A DNA stretch of 64,000 nt from CADEDH01 sp039201605 (lineage in GTDB: Bacteria; Actinomycetota; Acidimicrobiia; Acidimicrobiales; SZUA-35), in contig JBCCRO010000004.1 of the NCBI GenBank assembly GCA_039201605.1, positions 186,001 through 250,000 on the forward strand, written 5' to 3'. Under the pieces are notes generated by a model that was given only the letters and a program-made list of their open reading frames with translations, was not told the origin of the DNA and searched no databases. A program made the translations under genes and the position numbers. Of the stretch, positions 43,989 through 52,558 are shown one piece after another (position 1 is the first letter of the stretch; each line of letters starts with the position of its first letter).

Positions 43989-44039
43989 CGGTCCCCCCGG
44001 ACCGACGCACGAGCCGGGTCGCCCCTCGCCCACGGGGCG
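43989..44039. terminator. Two hairpins after azlD
   Basis: CGGTCC-CCCC-GGACCG (43989-44004) and CGCCCC-8 nt-GGGGCG (44020-44039), placed between azlD and the convergent hydrolase. No T-tracts. Likely bidirectional terminator. Confidence 0.5.
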
Positions 44040-44064
44040 GCCCGGCCCGGCCCGCAGAGCACAC

Positions 44065-45270
44065 CTAGGGCATCGAGATGTCGACGGCGGTCGCCTCGCC
44101 CGACCGGGCGAAGCCGGTGACGGCGACCGACCGGAGGAAGCCCGCCACCGCGGGGTCGCCCGTCTGCTCCAGATAGGCGACGTAGTGCTCCTGGGCGTGG
44201 CCGGCCCCGCCCCGGCCGCCGGGGAACGACCGCACGAGGGCGTCGTGTCCGGGCCCGGGCCCGTCGATCAGCAGACCGTCGGCCAGCCGCTCAACCCCGA
44301 CCACCAGATCGTGGCGGTTGTTGAGGGCCAGCACCTCGGTGTCCGGGGCGACGAGTGGCAGCCACGGCTCGACGTGGTAGCCGGCCGCCACCACGTGGGT
44401 CACCTCGTACTCGTCGCCGTTGAAGACCGGGTCGGCCGCCAGCTGGACGGCCGCCGCCGCACCGTAGCTGTGGCCGACCACCAGCAGTCGGGAACCGGGC
44501 GGCACACCGGCGTGACGCACCCCGTCGGCCACCTGCCGGGCGTAGGCGTCGTCGCCGGTCGATGGATCCAGTGCGGTCTCGAGCGCGTTGACGTCGAGAT
44601 CGCGGGGCGAGCGGTGGGAGGCCAACCCGAGCTCCGGGTCGGACAGGTCGATCACGCCTCCCAGCACCAGGGTGAACGTCCGGTCGCCGTGATCGATCAG
44701 CTGGAACTCGTCGGCCAGAAGCCGGGGTGGGCCGCCCGGATCCGTCGGGGCACCGGCGGTGTCGGCCACGAACCGGGCCACGGCGGACCGACCGGCGGCG
44801 GCGGGCGGGCCGGGATCCCCGCCCGGGAACTCGCCGACCGAACGCAGGGAGAACGTGCCACCGGTGTCGGCGCTCGTCGCGCCCGACCCATCGGTGGTTA
44901 GGGCCCGCCACAGGTTCCAGGGGGCCGTCGCCACCGAGTGCGCCGTGTCCGCCGCTCCCAACCCCATCCTGACCTGGAACGGCACCACCGTCCCCACCCC
45001 GTCGTTCCAGCCACGGCGCACGCCGTCCCACACCCCGCCGCCCCCGTCGGCCGCCTGGGCGGCGCCCCGAACCGACCGGAGGTGTTCCGCCGTGCCGTCG
45101 ACGGCGACGGCCAGCGCCCGCAGCCGTGGGTGGACCGGAGGCCACAGCACCGGTGACCGGACCGCCAGCGGACCCAGTGCGGCGCCCACGGCGCGCAGGA
45201 CGGCGGCGGTGGCGGCCACGGCATCGACGACGTCGGCCGCCCCATCGACGTCGAGCCTCACGTCGGTCAT
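44065..45270 (-). CDS. Alpha/beta hydrolase with N-terminal helical domain (DUF1023-like)
   Basis: A 401-residue protein. The first 140 residues are Ala/Val-rich helices with WDGVRRGWNDGVG, without a known catalytic role. The C-terminal half is an alpha/beta hydrolase: LLVVGHSYGAAAAVQLA carries the nucleophile Ser (GHSYG), LALNNRHDLVVG the acidic residue, and GHAQEHYVAYL the His. No signal peptide is seen. The layout matches DUF1023-type proteins, which in actinobacteria often sit beside small helical partners. The start overlaps the stop of a 77-residue upstream gene as ATGA. The substrate and partner are unknown. Confidence 0.78.
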   Translation of the reverse strand: MTDVRLDVDGAADVVDAVAATAAVLRAVGAALGPLAVRSPVLWPPVHPRLRALAVAVDGTAEHLRSVRGAAQAADGGGGVWDGVRRGWNDGVGTVVPFQVRMGLGAADTAHSVATAPWNLWRALTTDGSGATSADTGGTFSLRSVGEFPGGDPGPPAAAGRSAVARFVADTAGAPTDPGGPPRLLADEFQLIDHGDRTFTLVLGGVIDLSDPELGLASHRSPRDLDVNALETALDPSTGDDAYARQVADGVRHAGVPPGSRLLVVGHSYGAAAAVQLAADPVFNGDEYEVTHVVAAGYHVEPWLPLVAPDTEVLALNNRHDLVVGVERLADGLLIDGPGPGHDALVRSFPGGRGGAGHAQEHYVAYLEQTGDPAVAGFLRSVAVTGFARSGEATAVDISMP

Positions 45271-45500
45271 CCGTCGGCCTCTTCCCGCCGGTCGAGGTCG
45301 GCGGCCACGCCCCGCATGGCCTGGGCCACGTCGTCCGCCTCCTGCCGCTGGCGGCGGACCTCCTCTCGTGCCGCCGTGGCCTCGGGGCCGTGCCACGCCA
45401 GGCGAAGCAGATGGTCGGCGGCGGTGGCGACCTCGGCCGCCACGCGATCGGCGAGACGGCGGACGGCGTAGCCGTCGATCGGGTCTCCAAGGTCGGACAT
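45267..45500 (-). CDS. Small helical protein coupled to the alpha/beta hydrolase
   Basis: A 77-residue protein, rich in Ala, Arg and Glu, predicted as two long helices (RLADRVAAEVATAADHLLRLAWHG and AREEVRRQRQEADDVAQAMRGVAADL, joined by a GPEA turn, split here). There is no WxG motif, so it is not a clear ESX substrate, but the size, helical pattern and position recall the small partners that precede DUF1023-type hydrolases. The start ATG 45500 follows AGGAG by 9 bases. The stop overlaps the hydrolase start as ATGA. It probably binds the hydrolase's helical N-terminus. Confidence 0.7.
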   Translation of the reverse strand: MSDLGDPIDGYAVRRLADRVAAEVATAADHLLRLAWHGPEATAAREEVRRQRQEADDVAQAMRGVAADLDRREEADG

Positions 45501-45600
45501 CGGGCACGCTCCTGCTTCCGCTGACGGCGGGGATGTGATCCCGATGTCGGTTGTCTACCTGCTTTTGCAGTAGATCAGCGTCGTCGAACGAATCCAACCC

Positions 45601-46440
45601 TCACCGGAGGCGAATGACGTTGCCGGTGACGGTCCGCCCCGCCTCGGCGCAGAGCCAGGCGATCACGTCGGCCACCTCCGACGGTTCGGCGATGTGGTGA
45701 TGGTGATGGTCCCGGGCCACGAAGTCCCGCACCTCGTCGGTGATCCAACCGGTGTCGGTGACCGGGGGATAGATCACGTTGGCTGTCACGCCGTCGGCCA
45801 CCATCTCGGCCGCCGCGGACAGGGTGTAGCTGACCAGCGCCGCCTTCGCCGCGCCGTAGCTGACCTCGCCCGGGAACGCGCCGCCGTCGCCCGAGGTGAG
45901 GGTGACGAGTCGACCCCACCCGGCCCCCCGGGCCCGGTGGCGGCGGATGAACGAGGCGAGCAGGAGCGCCCCGGCCCGGGCGTCGACGGCGTACTGGGCG
46001 TCGATAGAGGCGACGGTGACCTCGGGGGCTCGGCGGCCGACGACGTCGACGGAGCCGGGGGCGAAGGTGTCCTGCGTCCAGCCACTGGCGTTGTGGACCA
46101 GGATCGACACCGCACCGAGCCGGGCCTCGGTCTCGTCCAGGAGTCGATCGGGGGCGACGACGTCGCGTAGGTCGGCGTCGATGGCGACCGCCCGCCGGCC
46201 CTCGGCCTCGACGGCGGCCACGGTGGCCGAACCGTCGGCCGCCCGGGCCCGGTGGTAGGCGTCGTCGGTGCCGGTCTCGGCACCCGGCGCCAGGTCGGGA
46301 GCTCGGTGGTAGCCGACGGCGACGTCGGCCCCCTTGGCCGCCAGGGCCACCGCGGTTGCGGCCCCGATGCCGTGATTGGCCCCCGTCACCAGCGCCACCC
46401 GGCCCTGCAGCGGCGGCCCGGCGGCGGCGCCGGCGCTCAC
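45601..46440 (-). CDS. SDR family oxidoreductase coupled to an alkylsulfatase-like gene
   Basis: A 279-residue short-chain dehydrogenase. GANHGIG (20-26) and VHNAS block precede the catalytic Ser in TSGDGG and the intact Tyr-Gly-Ala-Ala-Lys. It has an insertion of about 25 residues after the second strand (RAPDLAPGAETGTDDAYH) and a natural run of five His (RDHHHHHIAEPSEV) near residue 245. The C-terminus IAWLCAEAGRTVTGNVIRL is shortened before the usual VDGG. The start is GTG 46440, overlapping the upstream MBL gene's stop as GTGA. It may oxidise the alcohol released by that hydrolase. Confidence 0.88.
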   Translation of the reverse strand: MSAGAAAGPPLQGRVALVTGANHGIGAATAVALAAKGADVAVGYHRAPDLAPGAETGTDDAYHRARAADGSATVAAVEAEGRRAVAIDADLRDVVAPDRLLDETEARLGAVSILVHNASGWTQDTFAPGSVDVVGRRAPEVTVASIDAQYAVDARAGALLLASFIRRHRARGAGWGRLVTLTSGDGGAFPGEVSYGAAKAALVSYTLSAAAEMVADGVTANVIYPPVTDTGWITDEVRDFVARDHHHHHIAEPSEVADVIAWLCAEAGRTVTGNVIRLR

Positions 46441-48335
46441 GGTTCGATCAGGCGGGCGGCCCCGAACCCGGTCAGCGAGGCGAAGAAGTCGGCGACGAGG
46501 GCGGCGTCGCCCTCGATGGTGGCCCCCTCGGCACCGAGCACGGCCTGGTCGTCGATGGCCGCCATCAGCTCAGAACGCGACAGGCGCATGGTGGCCACGG
46601 CGCCGTCGTCGAGCCGGTGGGGGGTGTGGTGGATGGCGGAGGTCCCCACCCCGAGGGTGTGCTCCTCGCCGAGGTCGGTGGCCACCCAGTTGATGGTGAG
46701 CGGCCCGGCGGTGAAGGCGGCGGGGTCGAAGCGCACCCCGATCACATCGAGGAGCTGCTCGGCCTCCATGGCGTCGGCCATGGCCCGGGTCGGCAGGCGC
46801 CCCCAGTCGGGCGAGCCCTCCCGCAGCTCCTTGGCCCCCATCAGGTAGGCGTTGCGCCAGGTGGCCGACTCCGACTGGTAGCCGAGCTGCTCCAGGGCGT
46901 CGGCCTGGAGGCGTCGGGCGGCGGTGTTGTCGGGCTGGGCGAACACCACGTGGTTGACCACCTCAGCCACCCATCGGTAGTCACCGTCGTCGTAGGCGGC
47001 CCGAGCCCTGGTCAGCACGGCCTCGGCGCCGCCCATGAAGTCGAGGTAGCGCTCGGCCGCCTCGGTGGGCGGCAGCGGGTCCAGATGGGCCGGGTTGCCG
47101 TCGTACCAGCCGAGATACCGGGTGTAGACCGACTTGGCGTTGTGGGAGACGGTCCCGTAGTAGCCCTTGACGTGCGACTGGTCGAACTCGGCCGGCATCG
47201 TCAGCTCGGCCGAGATCTCGGTCGGGACCATGCCCTGGTTGGCCAGTCGCATCGTCTGGTCGTGGAGCCAGCGGTAGACGTCGCGCTGGAGGGTGAGGAA
47301 GGCCCGGGCGTCGTCGTTGCCGAAACGGGGCCAGTGGTGACTGGCGAACAGGGTGTCGGTGTCGTCACCCCACAACAGGAGGGCCTCGTGGATGTACTTG
47401 CTCCAGGCCAGCGCATCGCGGGTCTGCGCGCCCCGGATCGGGTAGAGGTTGTGCAGGGTGTGGGTGCAGTTCTCGGCCATGCACGTGAGACGACGACCGG
47501 GGAAGTGGAAGTTCATCTCGGCCGGCGCCTCGGCGTCGGGCGTGTTCTGGAACACCACCGGGATGCCGCTGAGCACCATCTCCTGACCGGTCTCGGTGAT
47601 CTCGTCGGTGGGGGCGATGAGGTCGGACCGGGCCAGGCCCATGGCCGACCCGAGGCCGCAGTCGACGTGCCCTCGCGGCCCCGGCGGCAACAGCGGGCCG
47701 AACTGGTAGGCGGCTCGCCGGCCCATGATCGGCCCGGCGATCACGAACTCGCTCACCACCTCCTGCAGAAAGCCCACCGGGGCGACGATGCGGACGTCAC
47801 CCCGGTCGACCGCTTCCTGCGAGGTGATGCCGAGCACCCCGCCGAAGTGGTCGACGTGGGAGTGGGTGTAGATGATCGAGGTGACCGGCCGCTCCCCCAG
47901 CGCTGCGTTCGCCAACTCCAGGGCCGCAGCCGCCGCCGGGGCGTTGGTCAGCGGGTCGATGATCAGCCAGCCGTCGGTGCCGGCCAGGAAGGTGATGTTG
48001 GCCAGGTCGTAGCCCCGTACCTGCCACACCCCGTCGGCCACCTCGAACAGGCCGTGGTTCACGTTGAGTCGGGCCTGGCGCCACAGGCCGGGATGGACCG
48101 ACGACGGGGCGTCGGCGGTCTCGGTGACGAAGGCGTGGTTGGCCACGTCGAACACGACGTGCTCGGGGCCCATCATCACCCGACCGTCGGCGATCTGGGC
48201 CACCAGGCCCCGGGTGGCCCGGTCGGTGTCGCCCGGGTCGTCGAAGGCGACCATGGCGGCGGCCGCTGCGGCGTTGGCCGCGACCGTGGCCGCCGTCGGA
48301 TCTCCGGGCCCGGGGGGTGTCGCTGAGTCCTGCAT
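46437..48335 (-). CDS. MBL-fold alkyl sulfatase (SdsA1-like)
   Basis: A 632-residue protein. The N-terminal metallo-beta-lactamase domain carries YTHSHVDHFGG, with His158, His160, Asp162 and His163 as zinc ligands. The family-specific AENCTHTLHNLYPIRGAQ block follows, then a helical dimerisation domain and a C-terminal SCP2-like domain (HTLGVGTSAIHHTPH region). SdsA1-type enzymes hydrolyse primary alkyl sulfates to alcohol and sulfate. No signal peptide is visible, unlike periplasmic relatives. ATG 48335 is chosen because the family-like sequence starts there; the frame stays open upstream. The gene is coupled to a downstream SDR that could oxidise the alcohol. Confidence 0.92.
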   Translation of the reverse strand: MQDSATPPGPGDPTAATVAANAAAAAAMVAFDDPGDTDRATRGLVAQIADGRVMMGPEHVVFDVANHAFVTETADAPSSVHPGLWRQARLNVNHGLFEVADGVWQVRGYDLANITFLAGTDGWLIIDPLTNAPAAAAALELANAALGERPVTSIIYTHSHVDHFGGVLGITSQEAVDRGDVRIVAPVGFLQEVVSEFVIAGPIMGRRAAYQFGPLLPPGPRGHVDCGLGSAMGLARSDLIAPTDEITETGQEMVLSGIPVVFQNTPDAEAPAEMNFHFPGRRLTCMAENCTHTLHNLYPIRGAQTRDALAWSKYIHEALLLWGDDTDTLFASHHWPRFGNDDARAFLTLQRDVYRWLHDQTMRLANQGMVPTEISAELTMPAEFDQSHVKGYYGTVSHNAKSVYTRYLGWYDGNPAHLDPLPPTEAAERYLDFMGGAEAVLTRARAAYDDGDYRWVAEVVNHVVFAQPDNTAARRLQADALEQLGYQSESATWRNAYLMGAKELREGSPDWGRLPTRAMADAMEAEQLLDVIGVRFDPAAFTAGPLTINWVATDLGEEHTLGVGTSAIHHTPHRLDDGAVATMRLSRSELMAAIDDQAVLGAEGATIEGDAALVADFFASLTGFGAARLIEP

Positions 48336-48398
48336 GGCCCACCGGTCTAGCAGAGGGGTCGGCCGACCCTGGAGACGATCCGGGTCGGAGCGGTGTCG

Positions 48399-48404
48399 TA
48401 GGCT
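48399..48404 (+). promoter_or_regulatory. -10 box of the cystathionine synthase-like gene
   Basis: TAGGCT followed by 9 nt and ATG 48414; the leader would be only a few bases. Same hexamer as at 28722, 54026 and 55523, with longer spacing. Confidence 0.4.
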
Positions 48405-48413
48405 TGGCCGAAC

Positions 48414-49514
48414 ATGGACTCCTCCGAACTCCAGCCCGAGAGCCGTCTCGTCGTCGGCGGCCGCCCCTCCGCCGTCGGCTCGCCGCTCAACACCCCGATC
48501 GAGGTCGCCTCGACCTTCATCTCCGACGGTGACTCGCCCTATGCCCGGGGCGAGGGCACGGCCACCGTCCGCTCCTACGAGGCCGTCGTCGGCGCCCTCG
48601 AAGACGCCGAGGCCGTCGCCTACGCCTCGGGGATGGCGGCGGTCGCCGCCGTGTTCAGCCTCGTACCGCCCGCCGGGTCGGTGGTGATCCCCGACGACTG
48701 CTACCAGGGGGTGGCCGCCATCGCCGCCGAGGGGGCCGAGGCCGGTCGGTGGTCGGTGCGCCGGTTGGCCACCGATGACACCGGCTCCTGGGTGTCTGCT
48801 GCGGCCGGCGCCGACCTGATCTGGTTCGAGACGCCGTCCAATCCCCTGCTGGTGGTCGGCGATCTCCACGCGCTGGCGGCGGCCGAGCGCCGGCCCGGCT
48901 CGGTGCTGGCCGTCGACAACACCTTCGCCACCCCGCTCAACCAGCGTCCCCTCGATCTCGGGGCCGACATCGCCATGCAGTCCTCGACCAAGCTCCTCGG
49001 CGGCCACTCCGACCTGCTGGGTGGGGTGACCACCACCCGCTCGGATGACCTGGCGGCCCGCCTCCGCCACCACGCCATGCTGCACGGGGCGACCCCGGGC
49101 GCGCTGGAGGCCTACCTGGCCACCCGGGGCATGCGGACCCTGGCCCTCCGCCTGGCCCAGGGTCAACGGTCGGCGGCGGTGCTGGCCGAGCGGTTGCAGG
49201 CCCATCCGGCGGTGACGATCGTCCGCTATCCCGGCCTGGTCGACCATCCCGGCCACGAGCGGGCGGCGGCCCAGCTCGACGGGTTCGGCACGATGCTGAG
49301 CTTCGATCTCGTCGACGGGGAGACGGCGGCCAAGACCTGCCAGGGCATCCGCCTGATCCGCCACGCCACCTCGCTCGGCAGTGTGGAATCGACGATGGAG
49401 CGACGGGCCCAGATCCCGGGCCAGGAGCATCTACCGCCGGGCCTGATCCGCCTCAGCGTCGGCATCGAACACGTCGAGGACCTGTGGGCCGACCTGTCCC
49501 AGGCGTTGACCTGA
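48414..49514 (+). CDS. Cystathionine gamma-synthase/lyase-family PLP enzyme
   Basis: A 366-residue PLP-dependent enzyme of the trans-sulfuration family. The PLP lysine is Lys193 in SSTKLLGGHSD. Cofactor-contacting blocks are ASGMAAVAAVFSLV and WFETPSNPLLVV, and the aspartate is in VLAVDNTFATP. The C-terminal block IRLIRHATSLGSVESTMERR and LIRLSVGIEHVEDLWADL completes the fold. It may act as cystathionine gamma-synthase, cystathionine gamma-lyase or an O-acetylhomoserine sulfhydrylase; sequence alone does not separate them. Divergent from the alkylsulfatase gene. Confidence 0.92.
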   Translation: MDSSELQPESRLVVGGRPSAVGSPLNTPIEVASTFISDGDSPYARGEGTATVRSYEAVVGALEDAEAVAYASGMAAVAAVFSLVPPAGSVVIPDDCYQGVAAIAAEGAEAGRWSVRRLATDDTGSWVSAAAGADLIWFETPSNPLLVVGDLHALAAAERRPGSVLAVDNTFATPLNQRPLDLGADIAMQSSTKLLGGHSDLLGGVTTTRSDDLAARLRHHAMLHGATPGALEAYLATRGMRTLALRLAQGQRSAAVLAERLQAHPAVTIVRYPGLVDHPGHERAAAQLDGFGTMLSFDLVDGETAAKTCQGIRLIRHATSLGSVESTMERRAQIPGQEHLPPGLIRLSVGIEHVEDLWADLSQALT

Positions 49515-49524
49515 CCGGATCGAA

Positions 49525-49536
49525 CCGACCGGTCGG
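49525..49536. terminator. Palindrome in the gap between convergent genes
   Basis: CCGACCGGTCGG, 10 bases after the PLP-enzyme stop; a longer CGGTCGG/CCGACCG pairing across 17 bases is also possible. Terminator function inferred from position. Confidence 0.3.
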
Positions 49537-49574
49537 CTGCGGGCCGGGGCCGCCCGACCGGCGCCCCCACCGGT

Positions 49575-50807
49575 TCAGACGCGCTCGATGATGGTGGCGG
49601 TGCCCATGCCGCCACCGGTGCACATCGCCACCAGTCCGGTCTGGAGATCGCGCCGCTCCAGCTCGTCGATCAGGGTCCCGATCAGCATGGCCCCGGTGGC
49701 CCCGATCGGGTGACCGAGGGCGATGGCGCCGCCGTTGACGTTGACCTTGGCCGGGTCGGCCCCGGTGTCGCCGAAGAAGCGGAGCACCACGGAGGCGAAG
49801 GCCTCGTTCACCTCGAACAGATCGATGTCGTCCACCGTCATCCCCGCCTTGTCGAGGCACTTCAGCGCCGCCGGGCCAGGGGCGGTCAACATGATGAGCG
49901 GCTCGTCGGCGGCCACCGCCGTCATCACCACCCGAGCCCGAGGCGTGAGGCCGTTGGCCTCGGCGTAGCGACCGGAGGCCAACAGCACGGCCCCGGCGCC
50001 GTCGACCACTCCGGAGGAGTTGCCGGCGTGGTGGACGTGCTCCAGGGTCACGTCCGGGTACTTCTGGGCCATCAGCTCGGCCATGGTGTGATCGGTCTGT
50101 TCCATCGAGAAGTCGACCATCTTGGCGAAGCTGGGCCGCAGGGCGGCCAGGCCCTCGGCCGTGGTCTCGGGCCGGGGGAACTCCTCCTCGGCCAGGGCCA
50201 GCGTGCCGTCGTCGTGGTGGATCGGGATGAGGCTCCGGTCGAAGCGGCCCTCGGCGATGGCGGCGGCCGCTCGACGCTGACTCTCCAGGCCGAGGGCGTC
50301 GCAGTCCTCCCGGGAGGAGCCGTCGAGGGTGGCGATCAGGTCGGCCGAGAGGCCCTGGGGCACCTGGGGGTGGGCGGCCAGAAGCCGCTCGTTGTTGGCG
50401 TGGAAGCCGTCGGTGTCGTTGCGGGCCGGCCTGCTCATCGATTCGACGCCGCAACCGACGACGAGGTCCTGGTGGCCGGCGGCGATGCCCATCGCCCCGA
50501 AGGTCACGGCCTGTTGGCCGGAGCCGCAGAAGCGGTTGAGGGTCACCCCGGGCACCGAGATCGGCCAACCGGCGTCGAGGACGGCCATACGGCCGATGTC
50601 GTGGGCGTGGTCGCCGGCGTGGGCGCCGTTGCCACACACCACGTCCTCCACGTCGGCCGGGTCGAACCCGACCCGCTCCTGCAACCCGTTGAGGACCTGA
50701 CCCAGGATCTTCTGCGGGTGGATGGGTGACAGCGCACCCTTGTCCCGCTTGCCGATGCCTCGGGGCGATCGGACGGCGTCGATGATCAGGGCGTCGTTGG
50801 CGGCCAT
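49575..50807 (-). CDS. Acetyl-CoA C-acyltransferase (thiolase)
   Basis: A 410-residue thiolase, catalysing the last step of beta-oxidation or its reverse. The acyl-carrying Cys94 lies in NRFCGSGQQAV, His366 in ALGHPIGATG and the proton-relay Cys396 in MCTGGGMGTA; EVNEAFA is also present. All catalytic residues are intact. ATG 50807 follows GAGGT by 8 bases, and TAGGCT at 50847-50852 is a probable -10 box with a leader of about 34 bases. This gene is therefore leadered, in contrast to its neighbours. Substrate chain length is unknown. Confidence 0.95.
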   Translation of the reverse strand: MAANDALIIDAVRSPRGIGKRDKGALSPIHPQKILGQVLNGLQERVGFDPADVEDVVCGNGAHAGDHAHDIGRMAVLDAGWPISVPGVTLNRFCGSGQQAVTFGAMGIAAGHQDLVVGCGVESMSRPARNDTDGFHANNERLLAAHPQVPQGLSADLIATLDGSSREDCDALGLESQRRAAAAIAEGRFDRSLIPIHHDDGTLALAEEEFPRPETTAEGLAALRPSFAKMVDFSMEQTDHTMAELMAQKYPDVTLEHVHHAGNSSGVVDGAGAVLLASGRYAEANGLTPRARVVMTAVAADEPLIMLTAPGPAALKCLDKAGMTVDDIDLFEVNEAFASVVLRFFGDTGADPAKVNVNGGAIALGHPIGATGAMLIGTLIDELERRDLQTGLVAMCTGGGMGTATIIERV

Positions 50808-50846
50808 GGCCGGTACCTCGTCTGGACTCGTTCGCTGATGGCGACG

Positions 50847-50852
50847 AGCCTA
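50847..50852 (-). promoter_or_regulatory. -10 box of the thiolase gene (leadered)
   Basis: TAGGCT on the minus strand, 39 nt before ATG 50807; a Shine-Dalgarno follows. Useful contrast to the leaderless set, because the same hexamer works with a longer leader. Confidence 0.4.
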
Positions 50853-50911
50853 GGGCGCGACCTGTAGAGCTTCGAATCGACGCCGGGGCCCTGGCGGGCC
50901 GGACGGAGCGC

Positions 50912-51535
50912 TCAGGCCCCCTCGGCCAGCAGCCAGTCGGCCAGCTCGTCGAGGTTCGACGTGACCGGCAGGTGGGGGCAGCGCTCGATTACCACCGGCG
51001 GCGGGCAGTACAGCGAGCCGCGGTCGGCGGCCTCGAGCATCTCGACGTCGTTGTGGGAGTCCCCGGCGGCCGACACCCGGTAGCCGAGCTTCTGGAAGGC
51101 CCAGACCGCCTCCCGCTTGGCCGTGCTCCCCCGCAGGGCGATACCGGTTATCGCGTCGCCATCGAGACGGAGACGGTGGCACAGGGTGGTCGGGTGGCCC
51201 AGCTTGGCCAGCAGCGGCGCCGCCAGCTGCTCGAAGGTGTCGGACAGCATGACGACCGGGGCCTCGGCCTCGACGCGTCGGAGGAACTCGACGGCCCCGT
51301 CGAGCGGCTCCAGGGTCTCGACCACGGCCAGCAGGTCGGGCAGGGTGATGCCGTGCTCGGCCAGGACGCCGAGGCGGTGGGCCATGAGGTCCTCGTAGAC
51401 GGCGATGTCGCGCGTGGTCACCAGCAGGTCGTCGATACCGGTGGAGCGGGCCACGGCGATCCAGATCTCGGGGGCGAGCACGCCTTCGAGATCGAGGGTG
51501 ACGATGCGCTGGGTCTCGGTGGCGGTGGAGCTCAC
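50912..51535 (-). CDS. thrH: Phosphoserine phosphatase/homoserine phosphotransferase (ThrH-like)
   Basis: A 207-residue HAD-family phosphatase. The nucleophile block TLDLEGVLAPEIW has the DxE variant of the DxD motif that marks ThrH, and the second block LSDTFEQLAAPLL and third block AAGDSHNDVEML follow. Size and the DLEG motif match the bifunctional ThrH of Pseudomonas, which dephosphorylates phosphoserine and can transfer phosphate to homoserine. It would serve serine or threonine synthesis. The start is GTG 51535 after GAGGAA by 7 bases. Confidence 0.88.
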   Translation of the reverse strand: MSSTATETQRIVTLDLEGVLAPEIWIAVARSTGIDDLLVTTRDIAVYEDLMAHRLGVLAEHGITLPDLLAVVETLEPLDGAVEFLRRVEAEAPVVMLSDTFEQLAAPLLAKLGHPTTLCHRLRLDGDAITGIALRGSTAKREAVWAFQKLGYRVSAAGDSHNDVEMLEAADRGSLYCPPPVVIERCPHLPVTSNLDELADWLLAEGA

Positions 51536-51594
51536 GGTTGGTTCCTCGGGGTGGGCACGACTCGTGGGCGTGGCCGCCCGACGACCCTTCGAGG

Positions 51595-52545
51595 CTAGAG
51601 CGTGGACGACGGCAAGCGGACGGCCGACAGCGCCAGCCCCAACACCGCGGCCAGCACCCGGGTCCGCCGGACCAGGGCCACGGCCCGGGCGATGTCGTCG
51701 GGTTCCGGTCGTCGGCCGGTGCCGAGGGTCGGCCGGTTCTCCGTGCGGTCGCCGTAGCGGAGCGGTCCCCCGAGTTCGAGGCCCAGGGCGCCGGCCACCG
51801 CCGCCTCGGCCACCCCGGCGTTGGGTGAGGGGTGGCGGTGGGCGTCGGCCCGGATCGCCTCCCAGGTGGCGTTGGCCCGGGCCGGTCGTGCCGCCGCCAC
51901 CAGCAGGGCGAAGGCCCGGGCCGGGACGAGGTTGGCGGCGTCGTCGAGCCGGGCCGAGGCCCAGCCGTACCGGCGGTACCGCTCGGAGCGGTGGCCAACC
52001 ATGGCGTCCATCGTGTTGATCGCCCGGTAGGCGCCGGCGCCGGGGGCTCCGGCCGCCACGGCCCACACGACGGGGGCGATGACGGCGTCGACCGAGTTCT
52101 CGGCCAGCGACTCGATCACGGCTGCCGCCAGCCCGCTCTCGTCCAGGTTCGACGGGTCGCGCCCGACGAGCGCGATCACCGCCTCCCGGGCCCCGTCGAG
52201 GTCGCGGGCCCGGAGTCGTTCGTCCACCCGCAGGGCGGCCCGGTCGAGTTCACGACCGGCCACGGCCACCGTCGCCAGCACCATCGTCGAGCGGACCACC
52301 AGCCCGGCGCCGACCCCGAGCCCGACGCCGATGGCGCTGTGGGCCAGGCCCGCCGTCCGCCGGTCGGCCCACAGCCGGTCCTCGACGGCGGTCATGGCCG
52401 AGCCGAACCACACCACGGGGTGCCAGTGGTTCGGGGGCTCCCCCAGCAGCTGGTCGAGCACCAGGGCGGCGGCCACCGCCGCCCCTCGGCGCCGCCACCG
52501 GGTGCTCGGGGTGCCGGTGTGGCGTGGACGGGGGGCTCGGGCCAT
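51595..52545 (-). CDS. cobD: Adenosylcobinamide-phosphate synthase (CobD/CbiB-like)
   Basis: A 316-residue integral membrane protein of the CobD/CbiB family, which attaches aminopropanol to adenosylcobyric acid in cobalamin synthesis. It has LVLDQLLGEPPNHWHPVVWFG near the N-terminus (split here), VIESLAENSVDAVIAPVVWA and AYRAINTMDAMVGHRSERYRRYGWASARLDD blocks, all typical, plus a SPNAGVAEAAVAGALGLELGG block. ATG 52545 is chosen because the codon at 52602 would overlap the upstream gene. No cobalamin riboswitch fits in the 13 bases before it. No other cobalamin genes are present in the window. Confidence 0.93.
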   Translation of the reverse strand: MARAPRPRHTGTPSTRWRRRGAAVAAALVLDQLLGEPPNHWHPVVWFGSAMTAVEDRLWADRRTAGLAHSAIGVGLGVGAGLVVRSTMVLATVAVAGRELDRAALRVDERLRARDLDGAREAVIALVGRDPSNLDESGLAAAVIESLAENSVDAVIAPVVWAVAAGAPGAGAYRAINTMDAMVGHRSERYRRYGWASARLDDAANLVPARAFALLVAAARPARANATWEAIRADAHRHPSPNAGVAEAAVAGALGLELGGPLRYGDRTENRPTLGTGRRPEPDDIARAVALVRRTRVLAAVLGLALSAVRLPSSTL

Positions 52546-52558
52546 GGCCCGGCCGAGG

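Noticed and set aside
46437..49430. Extended start of the alkylsulfatase gene reaching 49430
   Set aside because: Extension is low-complexity antisense of the PLP-enzyme gene; family-like sequence begins at 48335.
52546..52558. Cobalamin riboswitch upstream of cobD
   Set aside because: Only 13 bases separate the gene from the preceding one; no room for an aptamer.
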